Origin: Brevibacterium antiquum
GTDB lineage: Bacteria; Actinomycetota; Actinomycetes; Actinomycetales; Brevibacteriaceae
Direction of reading: 5' to 3'
DNA: 64,000 nucleotides
Assembly (NCBI RefSeq): GCF_016107655.1
Contig: NZ_JABASX010000004.1
Location: forward strand, 62,001 to 126,000
Under the pieces are notes generated by a model, which saw only the letters and a list, made by a program, of their open reading frames with translations, did no database searches and had not been told where the DNA came from. Both the position numbers and the translations under genes were made by a program. This document shows, piece after piece, positions 33,047-41,876 of the stretch. Each line of letters begins with the position of its first letter. The first letter of the stretch is position 1.

Positions 33047-33615
33047 TGGCAGAGCCGTTCGTGCTTGACCGCCCGGGGCTTCAGGACCTGGACGAGGTGT
33101 TCGAGATCTACAGCGACCCCCGCGTGTGGGCGCATTTTCCCAGCGGCCGGATGATCAAGCGGGAGGAAGCCGAGGCGTACCTGCTGACCCGCATCGCTGA
33201 TTGGGAGATCGACGGGCTCGGATCATGGATCGTCCGTGAGTCGGAGGACGGGCCGGTGTTGGGGATGTGCGGCTGCGGCGTCAGGCGCATGCCCTTGGCC
33301 GATGAGTGGAACCCGGATCGGATCGAGGCCTATTGGAACCTGGGCTACCGCTTCCGCCCCGAGGTCCAGGGCCGCGGCTATGCCAGCGAGATCTCTCGCA
33401 TGGCCGTAGCTCGGGCCCAGGAGCTCAAACCCGAACTGCCAGTCATCGCCTACCTGCTCGAGCACAATGCGGCCTCACGGAAAGTGGCTGAGAAGGTCGG
33501 TCTGAGCCTGCAGCATCGAGCTCCCGACGCCGGCAATCCCGATCCGCAGGCGATGCGCCTGGTCTACGCCGACCGGCCTCTGACCGGGACCCAGCTGGCG
33601 GCTGCGCTGATCTGA
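33046..33615 (+). CDS. GNAT family acetyltransferase (RimJ/RimL-like)
   Basis: 189 residues; the start overlaps the previous stop as TGATG, a sign of translational coupling. GYRFRPEVQGRGYASEISRMAVARA is the acetyl-CoA motif and LLEHNAASRKVAEKVGLSLQHR is motif B. The acceptor is unknown. Co-transcription with the PLP enzyme suggests an amino-acid or thiol acceptor, but this is inference. Confidence 0.88.
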   Translation: MAEPFVLDRPGLQDLDEVFEIYSDPRVWAHFPSGRMIKREEAEAYLLTRIADWEIDGLGSWIVRESEDGPVLGMCGCGVRRMPLADEWNPDRIEAYWNLGYRFRPEVQGRGYASEISRMAVARAQELKPELPVIAYLLEHNAASRKVAEKVGLSLQHRAPDAGNPDPQAMRLVYADRPLTGTQLAAALI

Positions 33616-33741
33616 GCACGACGCTGGACTGCTCTGAGCACGCTGCTTGGCCGAGCGGGTGACGCGGCGGCGCATCAGGCGTACGGTGGTGACCGACACG
33701 CACTTCTACGACCTGTAGAAGTCAAGTGGGAGGGAGCGATC

Positions 33742-34740
33742 ATGCATGAGCACGGGATGAGCGGACTGATGTGGCACCCGACGCTTCCGCCGACGTTCCA
33801 GCGGGTCATCGACTGGCATCCGCAGCCGATCCCCATCATCGTCATTCTCGCGGCGTTCGGCCTGGTGCTGTATGCCTTCTGCGTGTGGCTGCTGCATCGC
33901 CGCGGAGTGAAGTGGCCGATCACACGCCTCATCTGGTGGACCCTGGGCATCGCCACCGTCATCCTCGTCGATGGCACGGCGTTGAATGGCTATGGTATGG
34001 CGCTGTTCAGCATGCACATGATCCAGCACATGATTCTGTCGATGCTCAGCCCCATCCTGTTGGTCTTGGGGGCACCGATCACCCTGATGCTGCGTGTCCT
34101 GCCGGCCGGGTCAGGCCGGTGGAATGCGCGCCGGGTGATCCTCTCCATCGTCCACAGCCCACCGATGCGCGTGCTGACCAACCCAGTCGTGACAACCGTG
34201 CTGTTCCTGATGAGCTTGTACGGGCTGTATTTCACGCCCGCCTTCGACTGGCTGATGTCGACGATGTGGGGACACAACCTGATGTTCATCCACTTCGTGG
34301 CCATCGGGATGCTCTACTTCTGGAACATCTTCGGAGTCGACCCCTCTCCGCGAACGAGCAGCAAGCGGCAAGTGCGCATCGATCCCACCGTGGTGCAGGT
34401 CTTCGAGATAGTGGCCACCATCCCCTTCCACGCATTCTTCGGCGTTGTCGTGATGATGTCGACGACATTGCTCACGAGCTTCTACAACATGCCGATGTGG
34501 GGCATCGATCCATTGAAGGACCAGTTCCTCGGAGGAGGCATCGCGTGGGCCTTCACAGAGATCCCGACGCTGATCATGCTCGGCGTGCTGGTGTTCAAAT
34601 GGCAGAGATCGGATGAACGCCTGAGTCGCCGTCTCGATCGCCAGGCTGCCAGGGACGGTGACGCAACGCTGCGGGACTACAACGCCTATTTGGCCTCGCT
34701 GTCTGAGGCAGACCAACATGACAGCCGGCACCAGGCGTGA
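33742..34740 (+). CDS. CtaG/Caa3-type cytochrome c oxidase assembly membrane protein
   Basis: 332 residues; ATG behind GGGAGGGAGCGATC. Seven or more helices are visible. His residues in ALFSMHMIQHMILSMLSP and in MWGHNLMFIHFVAIGMLYFW match the CtaG_Caa3 family's conserved copper-site candidates, and FHAFFGVVVMMSTT follows. The family assists copper insertion into aa3/caa3 oxidase in the membrane. It is monocistronic here, without the CopCD partner domain that some actinobacterial members carry. Confidence 0.9.
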   Translation: MHEHGMSGLMWHPTLPPTFQRVIDWHPQPIPIIVILAAFGLVLYAFCVWLLHRRGVKWPITRLIWWTLGIATVILVDGTALNGYGMALFSMHMIQHMILSMLSPILLVLGAPITLMLRVLPAGSGRWNARRVILSIVHSPPMRVLTNPVVTTVLFLMSLYGLYFTPAFDWLMSTMWGHNLMFIHFVAIGMLYFWNIFGVDPSPRTSSKRQVRIDPTVVQVFEIVATIPFHAFFGVVVMMSTTLLTSFYNMPMWGIDPLKDQFLGGGIAWAFTEIPTLIMLGVLVFKWQRSDERLSRRLDRQAARDGDATLRDYNAYLASLSEADQHDSRHQA

Positions 34741-34864
34741 CCACTGTGGCCCGGCAGGACCACCTTCCGCAGGCGCTTCTGAGACGTGTGACCCAGATCA
34801 ACTTATCGTGCGTTAAAGTTGGGGTGAAAGATCAGTCATCCAGCGCCAACTAAGAGGAGTCGCT

Positions 34865-35623
34865 TTGACCTCGAGTGTTCTCACCGACCTGCGAGATGGG
34901 GTCGTGACTGTCACGATCAATCGCCCCGAAAGCCTCAACGCGCTGACCAGGGAGACCCTTGAGGGGGTCGGTGAATCCGTCGCCGAGGCGGCCACCACGG
35001 CTCGTGCGCTCATCATCACCGGCAATGACCGGTCGTTCAGTTCAGGTGCCGACCTGCAGGGGTCTGTGCAAGGGGGAGGGGTCGGCCTTGATCGGGCCAA
35101 TGCGATCATCCGATCGATCATCGATCTGCCGATTCCGACCATCGCCGCGGTCTCCGGCCCGGCCGCCGGCATCGGCTGTTCCCTGGCCCTGGCCTGCGAC
35201 TACACCGTGATGAGCGAAGAGTCCTATCTGATGCTGGCCTTCACCAAGATCGGGCTCATGCCCGACGGCGGGGCAACGGCACTCGTGGCAGCCTCGGCGG
35301 GCCGGCATCGAGCCATGAAGATGGCCCTGACAGCACAGAAGGTGTGGGCGAAGGAAGCAGCGGATTGGGGCCTGGCCAGTCTGGTCACTCCGGCAGGTGA
35401 GCACCTGAGCCGGGCGCAGGAGATTGCGGCGCAGTGGGCTCAGGGCGCACCTCTGGCCTTCGCGGCCTCGAAAGAAGCCATCAACGCGGCGACACTGACT
35501 GAACTGGACGATGCATTCGATCGGGAGCTCACAGGGCAGACGGACCTGCGGGCGAGTAAGGACTTCGCCGAGGGAGTCGCCGCATTCATTGAGAAGCGCG
35601 GACCGAACTTCAGCGGCGAATAG
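34865..35623 (+). CDS. Enoyl-CoA hydratase/isomerase (crotonase superfamily)
   Basis: 252 residues with a TTG start six bases after AAGAGGAG. The crotonase fold has FSSGADLQG (oxyanion-hole Gly/Ala) and VSGPAAGIGCSLALACDY, followed by IGLMPDGGATALV. The position of the first catalytic Glu of classical hydratases is Ser in GCSLAL, while Asp is kept in MPDGG. That pattern is closer to PaaG-type isomerases than to EchA hydratases. It probably works in CoA-thioester degradation together with the acyl-CoA ligase encoded just downstream. Confidence 0.87.
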   Translation: MTSSVLTDLRDGVVTVTINRPESLNALTRETLEGVGESVAEAATTARALIITGNDRSFSSGADLQGSVQGGGVGLDRANAIIRSIIDLPIPTIAAVSGPAAGIGCSLALACDYTVMSEESYLMLAFTKIGLMPDGGATALVAASAGRHRAMKMALTAQKVWAKEAADWGLASLVTPAGEHLSRAQEIAAQWAQGAPLAFAASKEAINAATLTELDDAFDRELTGQTDLRASKDFAEGVAAFIEKRGPNFSGE

Positions 35624-35802
35624 CCGACGGGCCCGGAACACGATGCCCACGCGTTTCTCGACGCCCCCACGTTTCTAATTGGTAACGTTGCGGCGAAAGA
35701 TGTGAGCGGTATCACTTGCCGGGATAGTCTGACGATGAAAATAGTCCGGATATCTGCACGGCACCTCCACCCCAGAACGACCACCATGACAAAAGGAGTC
35801 TC

Positions 35803-37434
35803 ATGCTTACAGGCATTCCATCCACTCTCGGAGACAGCTACCAGCTCAACACCACCACCCTGATCCGCCATGCAGCGACCTTCTTCGGCGAATCAGAGGT
35901 CGTCTACCGCCGATCGGACGGGTCCTGGGGTCGTTCGAACTACGCCGATGAGTACAAGCGGATGGCCCAGCTGGCCCATGGCCTGGACGAACTCGGCGTG
36001 GGTGCAGGCTCCATGGTCGGCGTCATCGACTGGAACTCCCGCCGTCACCTCGAGCTGTACTTCTCGGTCCCCGGCGTGGCCGCGACCATGCTCCAGCTCA
36101 ACCTGCGTCTGGCCCCCGAGGACCTCGCCTACGTGGTCAGCCACTCGAAGTCCGACTGGATCTTCGTTGACGAATCACTCCTCCACGTCGCCGAGGCACT
36201 CGCCCCGAAGCTCGACGTCAAGGGCTGGGTCGTCATGACCGACAAGCCCGCCTCGGAGATCGAGACATCTCTGGAGAACGTCGTCTTCTACGAGGACCTC
36301 ATCGCCGACAAGCCTGAGACCTACGACTGGCCCGTCGTCGACGAGAAGACCGCGGCCTACGCCGGCTACACGACCGGAACCACAGGCCGACCCAAGGGCG
36401 TCTACTACTCCCACCGCTCGATCTACCTGCACACGATGGGCGGACTGGCAGCACTGCAGGCGACCTTCGACGACTGCGTCATGCCGATCACCCCCATGTT
36501 CCACGTGCTCTCCTGGGGCTTCCCGCAGAATGCAGTGGCGGCTGGCGCCAAGCTCGTCCTGCCCGGCAAATTCGCGGCCGAAGAGTTCGGCGCCATCGGT
36601 CAGGCCTTCATCGAAGAGAAGGTGACGCTGGCCAACGGTGCGCCTGCGATCTTCACCCCGATGCTGGCGATGATGAAGAGCATGCCGACCCCGCCTGACC
36701 TCAGCGGAGTCCGCCTTGTTTCGGGCTCCTCCGAACCGCCGCTGTCGATGATGCGCGGGTTCAAGGAGATCACCGGCGCCGAGGTGATCCACGGCTACGG
36801 TGCCACCGAGACCACTCCGCTGGCCACCACGAACTGGCGCCTGAAGTCCGGCATGAACCTCAGCGAAGAGGAGAGGTGGGACCTCAAGCGCTACCAGGGT
36901 CTGCCGATCATCGGCGTCGATCTCAAGATCGTCGACCCGACCGGCCAGGAGATGCCCCGTGATGGGAAGTCTGTGGGCGAGATCGTCATGCGCGGTCCCT
37001 GGATCACCGAGTCCTACTACCAGCTGCCCGACAATGCGGACCGGTTCATCGACGGCTGGTGGCGCTCGGGTGACGTCGGTGTCATCGACCAGCATGGTTA
37101 TCTCAAGATCACCGACCGCCTCAAGGATGTCATCAAGTCCGGCGGCGAGTGGATCTCCTCGATCGATATGGAGAACGCGATCCTCGACAGCCCCAACGTC
37201 AAGGAGGCAGCCGTCATCGGAGTCCCCGATGAGAAGTGGGATGAGCGTCCCGTCGCCTATGTCGTAGCCAGCGACGGCGCCGAGGTGACCCGTGAGTCGA
37301 TCATCGAAACGCTGAGTGAGCGCTTCGCCAAGTGGCAGATGCCAGATGAGGTCAACGTCGTTGCGGAGATGCCTCGCACGTCGGTCGGGAAGCTCGACAA
37401 GAAGCTGCTGCGCAAGAATTGGGAAGAGAAGTGA
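35803..37434 (+). CDS. Long-chain fatty acid/aryl acid-CoA ligase (AMP-binding)
   Basis: 543 residues; ATG behind AAAAGGAG. The adenylate-forming P-loop [11 protein letters not shown] lies at about 188-198, [10 protein letters not shown] at about 325-335, and [33 protein letters not shown] is the hinge region. The catalytic Lys of the C-terminal domain sits in [10 protein letters not shown] near 528. It activates a carboxylic acid to its CoA thioester via an acyl-AMP. Substrate length is not readable. A terminator hairpin follows the gene. Confidence 0.92.
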   Translation: MLTGIPSTLGDSYQLNTTTLIRHAATFFGESEVVYRRSDGSWGRSNYADEYKRMAQLAHGLDELGVGAGSMVGVIDWNSRRHLELYFSVPGVAATMLQLNLRLAPEDLAYVVSHSKSDWIFVDESLLHVAEALAPKLDVKGWVVMTDKPASEIETSLENVVFYEDLIADKPETYDWPVVDEKTAAYAGYTTGTTGRPKGVYYSHRSIYLHTMGGLAALQATFDDCVMPITPMFHVLSWGFPQNAVAAGAKLVLPGKFAAEEFGAIGQAFIEEKVTLANGAPAIFTPMLAMMKSMPTPPDLSGVRLVSGSSEPPLSMMRGFKEITGAEVIHGYGATETTPLATTNWRLKSGMNLSEEERWDLKRYQGLPIIGVDLKIVDPTGQEMPRDGKSVGEIVMRGPWITESYYQLPDNADRFIDGWWRSGDVGVIDQHGYLKITDRLKDVIKSGGEWISSIDMENAILDSPNVKEAAVIGVPDEKWDERPVAYVVASDGAEVTRESIIETLSERFAKWQMPDEVNVVAEMPRTSVGKLDKKLLRKNWEEK

Positions 37435-37483
37435 GCTGAGCAACCAGGCCAAAGAGACCGCGAGGTCAGACTTGCTTCCTCGA

Positions 37484-37524
37484 AACGCGGGTGTTCAATC
37501 GAAACTCGGTTGAACACCCGCGTT
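37484..37524 (+). terminator. Terminator hairpin after the acyl-CoA ligase gene
   Basis: AACGCGGGTGTTCAA and TTGAACACCCGCGTT are perfect 15-bp arms around an 11-nt loop, 50 nt past the stop codon. No long T-run follows. Confidence 0.75.
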
Positions 37525-37783
37525 CGTCGGTTCGGCGTGCGGTTTTCGATCAAATCAGCGCCTGAGGTAAAGGTGCCGGACCCGAGTCTCAGCGCGCAGT
37601 CCGTGTCTCAGACCCAAATGGAGAGTGCGGGGCTGAAGGGTCGGGAAGTCGCGGGCAGGCTGCGCGCCGTTGAGGACGGAGCCGGGCTGCCCCCGAGCAC
37701 CCTCGCCGGCCGTCCAAAGGGTTTCGCCTCCCCGGGGCTGCATGCTCACTCTTTCCACACGGTTCACCCTTTCCTCAGCACTT

Positions 37784-37855
37784 GCCTGTTCTGTGGAATC
37801 ATGACTTAACCTCGCTCCCGCCTGTTCTGCGGGGTCATGTCTGATCCTCGCTCCC
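37784..37855. repeat. Two tandem 36-bp repeats upstream of the AbiEi-like gene
   Basis: Units begin at 37784 and 37820 with GCCTGTTCTG and end CCTCGCTCCC; a third partial unit (GCCTTTC) follows. They lie in a 517-nt gap (37435-37951) that otherwise holds the ligase terminator, no convincing ORF, and an AT-rich stretch from about 37870 that is the likely promoter of the next gene. Confidence 0.7.
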
Positions 37856-37951
37856 GCCTTTCACTCGCACTCGTAATTGAATTCTTCTCTTTAGCGTATA
37901 AGCGCATTAGGTGTAAATAGATAGTATTTGATTGCGTTTGATGCTGGATAG

Positions 37952-38962
37952 ATGCATAATGATGGAATGTTCCGGGTGCTGACAACCAAGCAACTGTGCG
38001 AGCTCGACATGCCGCGACAGCATGTGGCTGAGGCTGTCGGGTGCTGTCTGTACAAGGTGCGACGGGGATATTTCGCCCTCAAAGGCCGGTGCGACCAGGA
38101 GCATCATGCTGTGCTCGCACCATTTTCCTCTGAGCCAGGGACCACGTTCCCGAAATTTCATGGAGACATCAGAGACGAGATCGAGCGGTTGCGGCTGCAG
38201 ATATCGACCCGACGTGACACTGTGCTGCCCGGCGATGTCTTCTCGCATGTGTCGGCGGCGCTCCTTCACGGCCTTGATCCGGTGATCACTGGGACGAGGA
38301 AAGTAGAGGTCTCCAGGGGCACAGTCACTCGGAACTATCCTGGAATGTTCGTGTACTCGCGCAAGCTCGAAGTCTCTGATGTCGCTGAGGGTTTCAGCTA
38401 TCCGATTACCACCTTGAGCCGCACTCTCGCAGACATCGCTCTCGATCACAGTCTTGAAGTCTCTGTTCCCTTGATTTCACAGGCGATGAGAGATCGCGGG
38501 GTGAGTACCGATGAAGTTCGCCGGTATTTGAGGAACGGGAGGCGTGGCCTGCGGCGGGCGCAAGTGGCGTTGGATCTCTCGGGCGCTGTTTACGAAGCGC
38601 CGTCCGAGTCATTTTGTGCAGTCAAGTTCCACAGACACGGGATCACCGGGATGGTGCCTCAGGTTGATGTTCGGTCCGCCGTGGGTGGGCTCATTGGGCG
38701 CAATGATTTTCAACACGACACGGTTCCCGTCATAGTCGAGGTTCACGGAGTGGGGAAATACTATCTCCACCCTGATGGTCCTGATGAAGCTGCAAAGCAA
38801 AACCATCAGCGCCACATGAATCTTCTCAATGCCGGATACCAAGTCTTCAATCTGACATTCGGTGACCTATTCCGCCCGGGAAGCTTCACTGCGATCAAGA
38901 ACTGCATCGATTCGTTGATGATCAAGCATCAGCGGCAGGCCCTGGCTGAGCGAGTGAACTAG
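37952..38962 (+). CDS. AbiEi-like N-terminus fused to a PD-(D/E)XK nuclease-like domain
   Basis: 336 residues; start ATG 37952 or the ATG at 37967. Residues about 7-45 (VLTTKQLCELDMPRQHV, VRRGYFAL) resemble the winged helix of AbiEi type IV antitoxin-like proteins. A middle region (FSHVSAALLHGLDP, PITTLSRTLADIA) is typical of this actinobacterial group. The C-terminus resembles DUF559/Vsr-like nucleases: Glu219, Asp252 (RNDF), Glu263 and Lys269 (VEVHGVGKY), with His where family members usually have Asp in EVDG. No AbiEii toxin gene is adjacent. The gene and its upstream sequence are visibly lower in GC than the neighbourhood, suggesting acquisition. Confidence 0.68.
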   Translation: MHNDGMFRVLTTKQLCELDMPRQHVAEAVGCCLYKVRRGYFALKGRCDQEHHAVLAPFSSEPGTTFPKFHGDIRDEIERLRLQISTRRDTVLPGDVFSHVSAALLHGLDPVITGTRKVEVSRGTVTRNYPGMFVYSRKLEVSDVAEGFSYPITTLSRTLADIALDHSLEVSVPLISQAMRDRGVSTDEVRRYLRNGRRGLRRAQVALDLSGAVYEAPSESFCAVKFHRHGITGMVPQVDVRSAVGGLIGRNDFQHDTVPVIVEVHGVGKYYLHPDGPDEAAKQNHQRHMNLLNAGYQVFNLTFGDLFRPGSFTAIKNCIDSLMIKHQRQALAERVN

Positions 38963-39274
38963 GATCTACGCTGAACTGAGGCCGCCAATTTGGGTCAGGC
39001 AAGTTGAGAGCTGTTGCGACGCTGCATCGAAACACGGTGTCTGTCCCGAATATCGGTTGTGCACTTAGATGTCTCAGGGCGACGCCCGTTTTTCGGGGAA
39101 GGCGCCTGGTGCCCGACGTGTTTCTCGGCGAGCCGGGCGCGTGTCAGCGCTGTACCCGAGTTGCGGGGTGCGTGCCGCGGCTCGGCTAGCTGCTGTGCAG
39201 TGGATGGTTCACGGGCATTCCTCCGCCGTTGTCGCGATAGATGAAAGTCGCGAGACTCTACCCGCGTGGTTCAA

Positions 39275-39381
39275 GGGTGGGGAGGCAGACGGGCGGGCGC
39301 CCACTCAGGGGTGGGGAGGCAGGCAGGCAGGCATCCACGCAGGAGAGGCAGGCGGGCGCCCACTTGCAGGCGGGTGCGCCC
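39275..39381. repeat. G-rich imperfect tandem repeats
   Basis: The plus strand repeats GGGTGGGGAGGCAG and GGGCGCCCAC/CATCCACGCAGG about three times, including GGCA triplets. It runs up to the stop codon of the convergent GNAT-like gene. The remaining gap (38963-39274) has no credible ORF. Confidence 0.65.
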
Positions 39382-40245
39382 TCACGGGTGGTGGAGCAGG
39401 TACGTTCCGCCCTTGAGGCAGGTGTCGAGGACCCAGCCGTCAGCGACGAGCGCGGTCAGCGAATCGCGCAATGCCTTCCGCCACCGTGAGGCGAGTTCGG
39501 CATCCTGGCCGCGCAGCGTCTCGATGTCGGAGGGAATGTCGAGGGAGACCAGACTGGCTTCCTTAGGCACTTCGGCAACCAGCGGTTCACCGTTGTCGTC
39601 ACTGCGCAGACATTCGAAGGCATCGTCCGCCTCGGCGAGCGTGGCTCTGGCCGGCTTGTCGAGCGGCCACGATACGACCATGCGGTCGCTGGCCTGACCG
39701 GCATTGACGCCGTCGCGCATCTGCCCGTAGAAGTCCTCGAGGTATTCGACCATTCCCACTCCCAGACGCTGGAAGTTGAAGTAGGCGTTGCGTGCCACCA
39801 GCGGATCGAAGGTCCAGGTCATCTCCGTGACGCCGAGGTTGAGGCACCACAGGCGCTGATGCAGCTTCATCGCCGACCCGGCGCCGCGGCCGATGATCTG
39901 ATGTCGCACACCAGCGATGTGAGAGTGCATGACCGTTCCCAGCGGCTGGCCGAAGAAGCCGATCGTCACCCCGATCATCTCGTCGGGTTCGTCGAGGCTG
40001 TAGGCGGCCGAGACATAGTTTCCCGCATGGGCGAAGGCGACGATGAGTCCGGGCTCGAGCACATTGGTGCCCGTCTCGTCGACGCTCCACACCTCGTCGA
40101 GCAGGAGGGCGGCTTCGGCGGCCTCGGCGGCGGTGTGGATCTCGCGCACCTCGATCCGGGCGGCGTCAGCTGCGGCCGCATACTCATCCTCGGCCAGGGC
40201 AATGATCTCCGAGTCCACTGTGGTCAATCCTTCGCGCGGTGTCAT
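39382..40245 (-). CDS. Predicted GNAT superfamily acetyltransferase (COG3375-like)
   Basis: 287 residues from the ATG at 40245; the ribosome site is weak and upstream in-frame codons lack one too. The core shows IEVREIHTAAEAAEAALLLDEVW, AGNYVSAAYSLDEPDEMIGVTIGFFG, HSHIAGV, GRGAGSAMKLHQRLWCLNLGVTEMTWTFDPL and NFQRLGV. That order matches the large uncharacterised acetyltransferase group often annotated near enolase-superfamily or amino-acid genes. The length fits the group. No substrate can be named. Confidence 0.8.
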   Translation of the reverse strand: MTPREGLTTVDSEIIALAEDEYAAAADAARIEVREIHTAAEAAEAALLLDEVWSVDETGTNVLEPGLIVAFAHAGNYVSAAYSLDEPDEMIGVTIGFFGQPLGTVMHSHIAGVRHQIIGRGAGSAMKLHQRLWCLNLGVTEMTWTFDPLVARNAYFNFQRLGVGMVEYLEDFYGQMRDGVNAGQASDRMVVSWPLDKPARATLAEADDAFECLRSDDNGEPLVAEVPKEASLVSLDIPSDIETLRGQDAELASRWRKALRDSLTALVADGWVLDTCLKGGTYLLHHP

Positions 40246-40363
40246 GGTGACATTGTGCCACCGAACAGCCCGTCTTGACGTGCCCGCACATCGATATCTG
40301 AAGCATCTGTGCTGGTGCCGGCGGGTGACGTCGAAGAGCAATCGGCAGGTATAGCCTTAAGTT

Positions 40364-41299
40364 ATGAGCTTCTGCGTTGCTGTCATAGGGGCCGGGACGA
40401 TCGGCCGTTCATTCGCTTGGCTGTTCGCCCGATCGGGTTACCCGGTCCAGGTCTTCGACCCCAGAGACGACCTCGCCGAGGTGGTCGCCGAGTTGCAGGC
40501 CGCCGTCAGTGCCGATGCTGCCGCCCACGAAATGCTCGCCTCCGAACTCGGGTCCATCAGCCTCGCCGAATCCGTCGAGGCCGCGGTGGCTGAAGCCTCG
40601 TTCGTGCAGGAATCGGGGCCCGAGGATCCCCAAGCCAAGCCGAAGCTGTTCGCCCAGATCGCGGCAGCGGCCCCGACCGACGCGGTCTTCGCGACCTCCT
40701 CGTCGACCATCCCTGCATCATTGATCGCTCGACATCTGCCAGCGGAGGTCGCAGCCCGCGTCATCGTCGGCCATCCGTTCAATCCTCCCCACCTCATGCC
40801 CCTGGTGGAGGTGGTTCCGGCCCCGGCGACCAGCTCCGAGACTGTCGAGCGAGCCCTCGAATTCTACCGCAGCTGCGGGCGCGAACCCGTGGCACTGAAC
40901 CGGGAAGTTCGCGGGTTCGTCGGCAACCGCCTGCAGAACGCGCTGATGAAGGAGGCGATCGCACTGGTGTCCAACGGTGTCATCTCGGCACCCGACCTCG
41001 ACGCGGTGATGAAGAATTCTCTGGGCCTGCGCTGGTCCGCGGTGGGGCAGTTCGAGGCGATGCACCTCGGCGGGGGAGAGACAGGGATCCGAGGTTTCAT
41101 GCAGCACATCGGAACCTCGTTCGCCCAGATCGGCGAGCTTCCACTCGACCTCAGCGATGAGGGCATGGCCGATGTCTATGCCCAGGTGGAGCGGGCCTAC
41201 GGCCAGACGCCGAGCCGGGCCGCCGCCGAGGCCAGGGACCGGGCGCAGCGCTCCGTGCTCGAGTCCCGTGGCCAGGGTGGCGCGCACTCACAGGAGTGA
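40364..41299 (+). CDS. 3-hydroxyacyl-CoA dehydrogenase family, lambda-crystallin/L-gulonate dehydrogenase-like
   Basis: 311 residues. The NAD-binding fingerprint is VAVIGAGTIGRSFA (from about residue 5), with Asp at the end of strand 2 (VFDPRD). The dimerisation domain holds the catalytic His in VGHPFNPPHLMPLVEVV, then REVRGFVGNRLQNALMKEA and GLRWSAVGQFEAMHLGG. The last block and GRSFAWLFARSG resemble lambda-crystallin-type L-gulonate 3-dehydrogenase more than classical FadB/PaaH. It oxidises a 3-hydroxy acid or its CoA ester with NAD. It is monocistronic; neighbours do not settle the substrate. Confidence 0.82.
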   Translation: MSFCVAVIGAGTIGRSFAWLFARSGYPVQVFDPRDDLAEVVAELQAAVSADAAAHEMLASELGSISLAESVEAAVAEASFVQESGPEDPQAKPKLFAQIAAAAPTDAVFATSSSTIPASLIARHLPAEVAARVIVGHPFNPPHLMPLVEVVPAPATSSETVERALEFYRSCGREPVALNREVRGFVGNRLQNALMKEAIALVSNGVISAPDLDAVMKNSLGLRWSAVGQFEAMHLGGGETGIRGFMQHIGTSFAQIGELPLDLSDEGMADVYAQVERAYGQTPSRAAAEARDRAQRSVLESRGQGGAHSQE

Positions 41300-41345
41300 G
41301 ACAGCGGTGAGGCGCCGCTGCCCACAGGAGTGAAGCAGCGGCTGG

Positions 41346-41699
41346 TTACACTGCGGCTTGGTAGAAGTAGGTGGTGCGTTCGACGATGAGGCCCTCGGTG
41401 TCGAAGAGGAAGAAGTCGGCGAAGCCCACGGAGGTTTCCGTGCCGTCCTTGAGTCGGCCGGTGAAGACCCCGCGGCTGGACGCGCGGTCGCCGTCGATGA
41501 GGATCTCAGTCAGCGAATGCGCACCCGATTCGATGACGCGCTCACCGTGGTAGAAATCGGTGATCTGAGTTCCGATCATGGTCGGATATCCGGGCCGATC
41601 GTAGTGACCTTCGGCCGCGAAGAGCGCCGAGGTGGCACCCGCGTCTCCGGCATCGACGGTGGAGTAATAGCGCTTCACGAGTTCAGTCACACTGTCCAT
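41346..41699 (-). CDS. SnoaL/NTF2-like protein
   Basis: 117 residues from the ATG at 41699. There is no obvious ribosome site, so the mRNA may be leaderless. The cone-shaped NTF2 fold pattern is VTELVKRYYSTVDAGDAGATSALFAAEGHYDRPG, then ITDFYHGERVIESGAHSLTEIL and DGTETSVGFADFFLF. The family includes small enzymes and binding proteins with no common reaction. It is divergent from the dehydrogenase gene at 41877. Confidence 0.82.
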   Translation of the reverse strand: MDSVTELVKRYYSTVDAGDAGATSALFAAEGHYDRPGYPTMIGTQITDFYHGERVIESGAHSLTEILIDGDRASSRGVFTGRLKDGTETSVGFADFFLFDTEGLIVERTTYFYQAAV

Positions 41700-41876
41700 G
41701 GCAACACAGTAACAGCGATCACATTCGCGGCCGTGTTCAAGGGGTGGGATGGGGAATTGCCGCCGAGGTGATTGGGCCATAGCGTGGGAGATGAATCCAT
41801 TCGTCGATCGGTGCCGGAGACTCGGTTCCGCGCCGTTGGATCGAGGTCAACAACCCCCGCAGAAATGAGGCTCGAC

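Noticed and set aside
37510-37809. A 99-codon ORF after the acyl-CoA ligase gene
   Set aside because: It starts inside the terminator hairpin, has no ribosome site and ends in the 36-bp tandem repeat.
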